A DNA stretch of 61,531 nt from Alphaproteobacteria bacterium UBA3760. GTDB taxonomy: Bacteria; Pseudomonadota; Alphaproteobacteria; Rs-D84. Location: assembly GCA_002371155.1 (NCBI GenBank), contig DFGC01000012.1:1-61531 (forward strand). The letters run 5' to 3'. Within the stretch, counting starts at the first letter, position 1. Each line of letters starts with the position of its first letter. Positions 60,037 through 61,531 of this stretch are shown here, piece by piece. Both the position numbers and the translations under genes were made by a program. Below the pieces are notes generated by a model. That model did no database searches, was not told the DNA's origin, and saw only the letters and a list, made by a program, of their open reading frames with translations.

Positions 60037-61509
60037 TTACATATCCGGGCCGGCGGTAAAAGTTCCCGTTCCCGCATTGGTAAAGAATTGCCCCGACACC
60101 ATATCATACATACCAACGACACCCGATGAATTTTTTGCCGGGATACCATTAAATACTAATTTATTATTATCGTTATATATTTTTACATATCTCCAAGAAG
60201 AACTACTTTTATTATAACTTGATGTTGTTTTGTCGTTATTTGTTTTACCTATCCACAAAGATAAATCTGAATTTGAAAAAGATTCTCCTGCCAAATTATT
60301 AGATTTTAATACATCATTTATATACAGCCCATCTTTTGTTATTTTATAATTATAAAACGTATTTGTTGTAACATCCAAATTTGATATAACTGCATTCATT
60401 CCGGTTCCACCTTTACCCCAAAACGAATGCCCAGAACTGTTTGCTAATCCAAATTGAGCTCCCCAAACAGTAGAACTCCAAATACCAGACCCCGCGCCAA
60501 AAAAATAATCCCCAGCCTTTGGAACAGACATTTCAAATTGAGCAGACCAATTCCAATTCGTGGCTACGATTCCGGTATCAATCCATGAATTTCCATCCGT
60601 TTGTAAATACTGCAATTCCGTGTATCCGGCGGGGAGTGCATGCGCGACACCATTTGCACCCGCAATCGGATACCAATGCGGGGTGCCGTCTTCATCCTCG
60701 ACCAATAAACAGTATTTCGCCGTGCATCCCTCGTCCGGGCGGGTTTGCTTTTCATTCGCAATTTGGTCTATTTGCTGCGCCTGACTCATCGTCTGGGTCA
60801 CGACAGTATCCACCGCCGCAACCGCCGCGTCTAAACGCGTTTCCACCGGCGCAAATTGTCGTTCGTTATACCGCGTCGTTGCAATTTTGATTGATACCGG
60901 CAGCCCCGCGATGAATTCACCCGTGCCCGCATTGGTATGAAACGCAGTTTCTGGATTTGCATCCGCCAAATCATACATACCCAACACACCATCGCTATCA
61001 CGCCGTGCCGGTATACCGTCAAATACTAAACTATCATTTTTTGAAGCCTTGTAATAGTAAATTTTAACATTTTTATTTTTATAATTAGTACCACTACTGT
61101 TGTTAAGATTAAATAAATACAACATAGAGGACCCCACCCTACCGTTTGTATATGTTGTGCCATTGGTTTCGTTCGTAAAATACCATCTGGTGTCCAAAAC
61201 ATTTTGCTTTATAATGTAAACCCCAGGTTCACTTGTACCATAACGCCTATCTTTTACACCTACCTGAGATGCACCGTTCACAAACATAAAACCTGATGAA
61301 TCATTCACAGTTTCAAATTTTAATTCCATATAATCAATCGTTGCTTCGTTCACATTAGTATTAATCCATTGTGTTCCGGTGGATTCGATGTATTCCAATT
61401 CGGTATATCCGGCGGGGAGTGTTGCCGCATGGGCGACATTTAATATAAACATGCATGTGACGGCCGCCAACACTAATTTTAACGAATCGAATATACGCAA
61501 AAATTCCAT
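60037..61509 (-). CDS. Exported protein with two LamG-like LPAGYTELEY modules
   Basis: 490 residues; the ATG follows GGGGAAAA as in the paralogue at 15. A signal peptide ends near LNVAHA. Two beta-sandwich-like modules begin LPAGYTELEYIESTGTQW (~30) and LPAGYTELQYLQTDGNSW (~294), and end with NGIPAxxxxxGVxGMYD and TNAGTGxFxAG. I associate this pattern with LamG/concanavalin-like domains in gut bacterial and phage proteins. Between them (~207-290) is the KIATTRY ... GTPHWY module shared with the first gene. It ends GPDM after the second module. Surface adhesion or glycan binding is possible but not shown. Confidence 0.78.
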   Translation of the reverse strand: MEFLRIFDSLKLVLAAVTCMFILNVAHAATLPAGYTELEYIESTGTQWINTNVNEATIDYMELKFETVNDSSGFMFVNGASQVGVKDRRYGTSEPGVYIIKQNVLDTRWYFTNETNGTTYTNGRVGSSMLYLFNLNNSSGTNYKNKNVKIYYYKASKNDSLVFDGIPARRDSDGVLGMYDLADANPETAFHTNAGTGEFIAGLPVSIKIATTRYNERQFAPVETRLDAAVAAVDTVVTQTMSQAQQIDQIANEKQTRPDEGCTAKYCLLVEDEDGTPHWYPIAGANGVAHALPAGYTELQYLQTDGNSWIDTGIVATNWNWSAQFEMSVPKAGDYFFGAGSGIWSSTVWGAQFGLANSSGHSFWGKGGTGMNAVISNLDVTTNTFYNYKITKDGLYINDVLKSNNLAGESFSNSDLSLWIGKTNNDKTTSSYNKSSSSWRYVKIYNDNNKLVFNGIPAKNSSGVVGMYDMVSGQFFTNAGTGTFTAGPDM

Positions 61510-61531
61510 GGTTTTCCCCAGTTCTCTCTCA

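Noticed and set aside
59157..60149. Several Pro/Arg/Gly-rich open frames
   Set aside because: They cross the palindromic repeats in many frames and carry no domain; stop-poor GC-rich DNA explains them.

Overview
This window looks like a chromosomal segment of an AT-rich, host- or gut-associated alphaproteobacterium with a small genome. The uncultivated gut RF32-type lineages are the closest picture I know, but I infer this from gene content and no search was run. The support is a CcrM-type adenine methyltransferase, NrdR, a long alphaproteobacterial-style ribosomal gene block, a periplasmic bile-salt-hydrolase/penicillin-acylase-like enzyme, and many exported cysteine-rich or ankyrin proteins.

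Layout. 0-1.8 kb: a modular exported protein with a phage-structural-like domain. 1.8-5.6 kb: clpP-clpX and rnhB-pgk (minus strand). 5.7-13.2 kb: small unknown genes, nrdR-lytic transglycosylase, ccrM, tRNA-Gln, the choloylglycine-hydrolase-like enzyme and a DUF1015 protein. 13.2-18.2 kb: two large exported cysteine-rich paralogues that share a nearly identical 471-bp 3' block. 18.2-25.4 kb: rpsU, tRNA-Ala with broken tRNA fragments upstream, an N-domain-less clpB, eno, a 101-bp tandem hairpin array, rpmB and tRNA-Leu. 25.4-39.3 kb: an accessory region with a second repeat pair, an ankyrin/subtilisin-like autotransporter whose catalytic triad appears lost, and four exported proteins sharing a heptad cysteine motif. 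39.4-58.9 kb: the str, S10, spc and alpha ribosomal operons on the minus strand, from rpsL to rplQ. An exported-protein gene sits between rpsK and rpoA, flanked by terminators. 58.9-60.0 kb: a GC-rich mosaic of palindromic repeats. 60.0-61.5 kb: a paralogue of the first gene in inverted orientation, so both window ends lie in the same repeated gene family.

How it fits together. The housekeeping genes supply translation, protein quality control (ClpP with ClpX, ClpB), glycolysis (Pgk, Eno), GANTC methylation and wall turnover. Between them sit a large exported and surface-protein repertoire (cysteine-heptad proteins, glycine-zipper proteins, an autotransporter, LamG-like proteins) and several families of structured repeats. 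The most novel-looking items are the CX6C heptad-cysteine protein family, the hairpin arrays at 24.5 and 40.2 kb, the dead-looking subtilisin autotransporter, and ClpP with Asn in place of the catalytic Asp.
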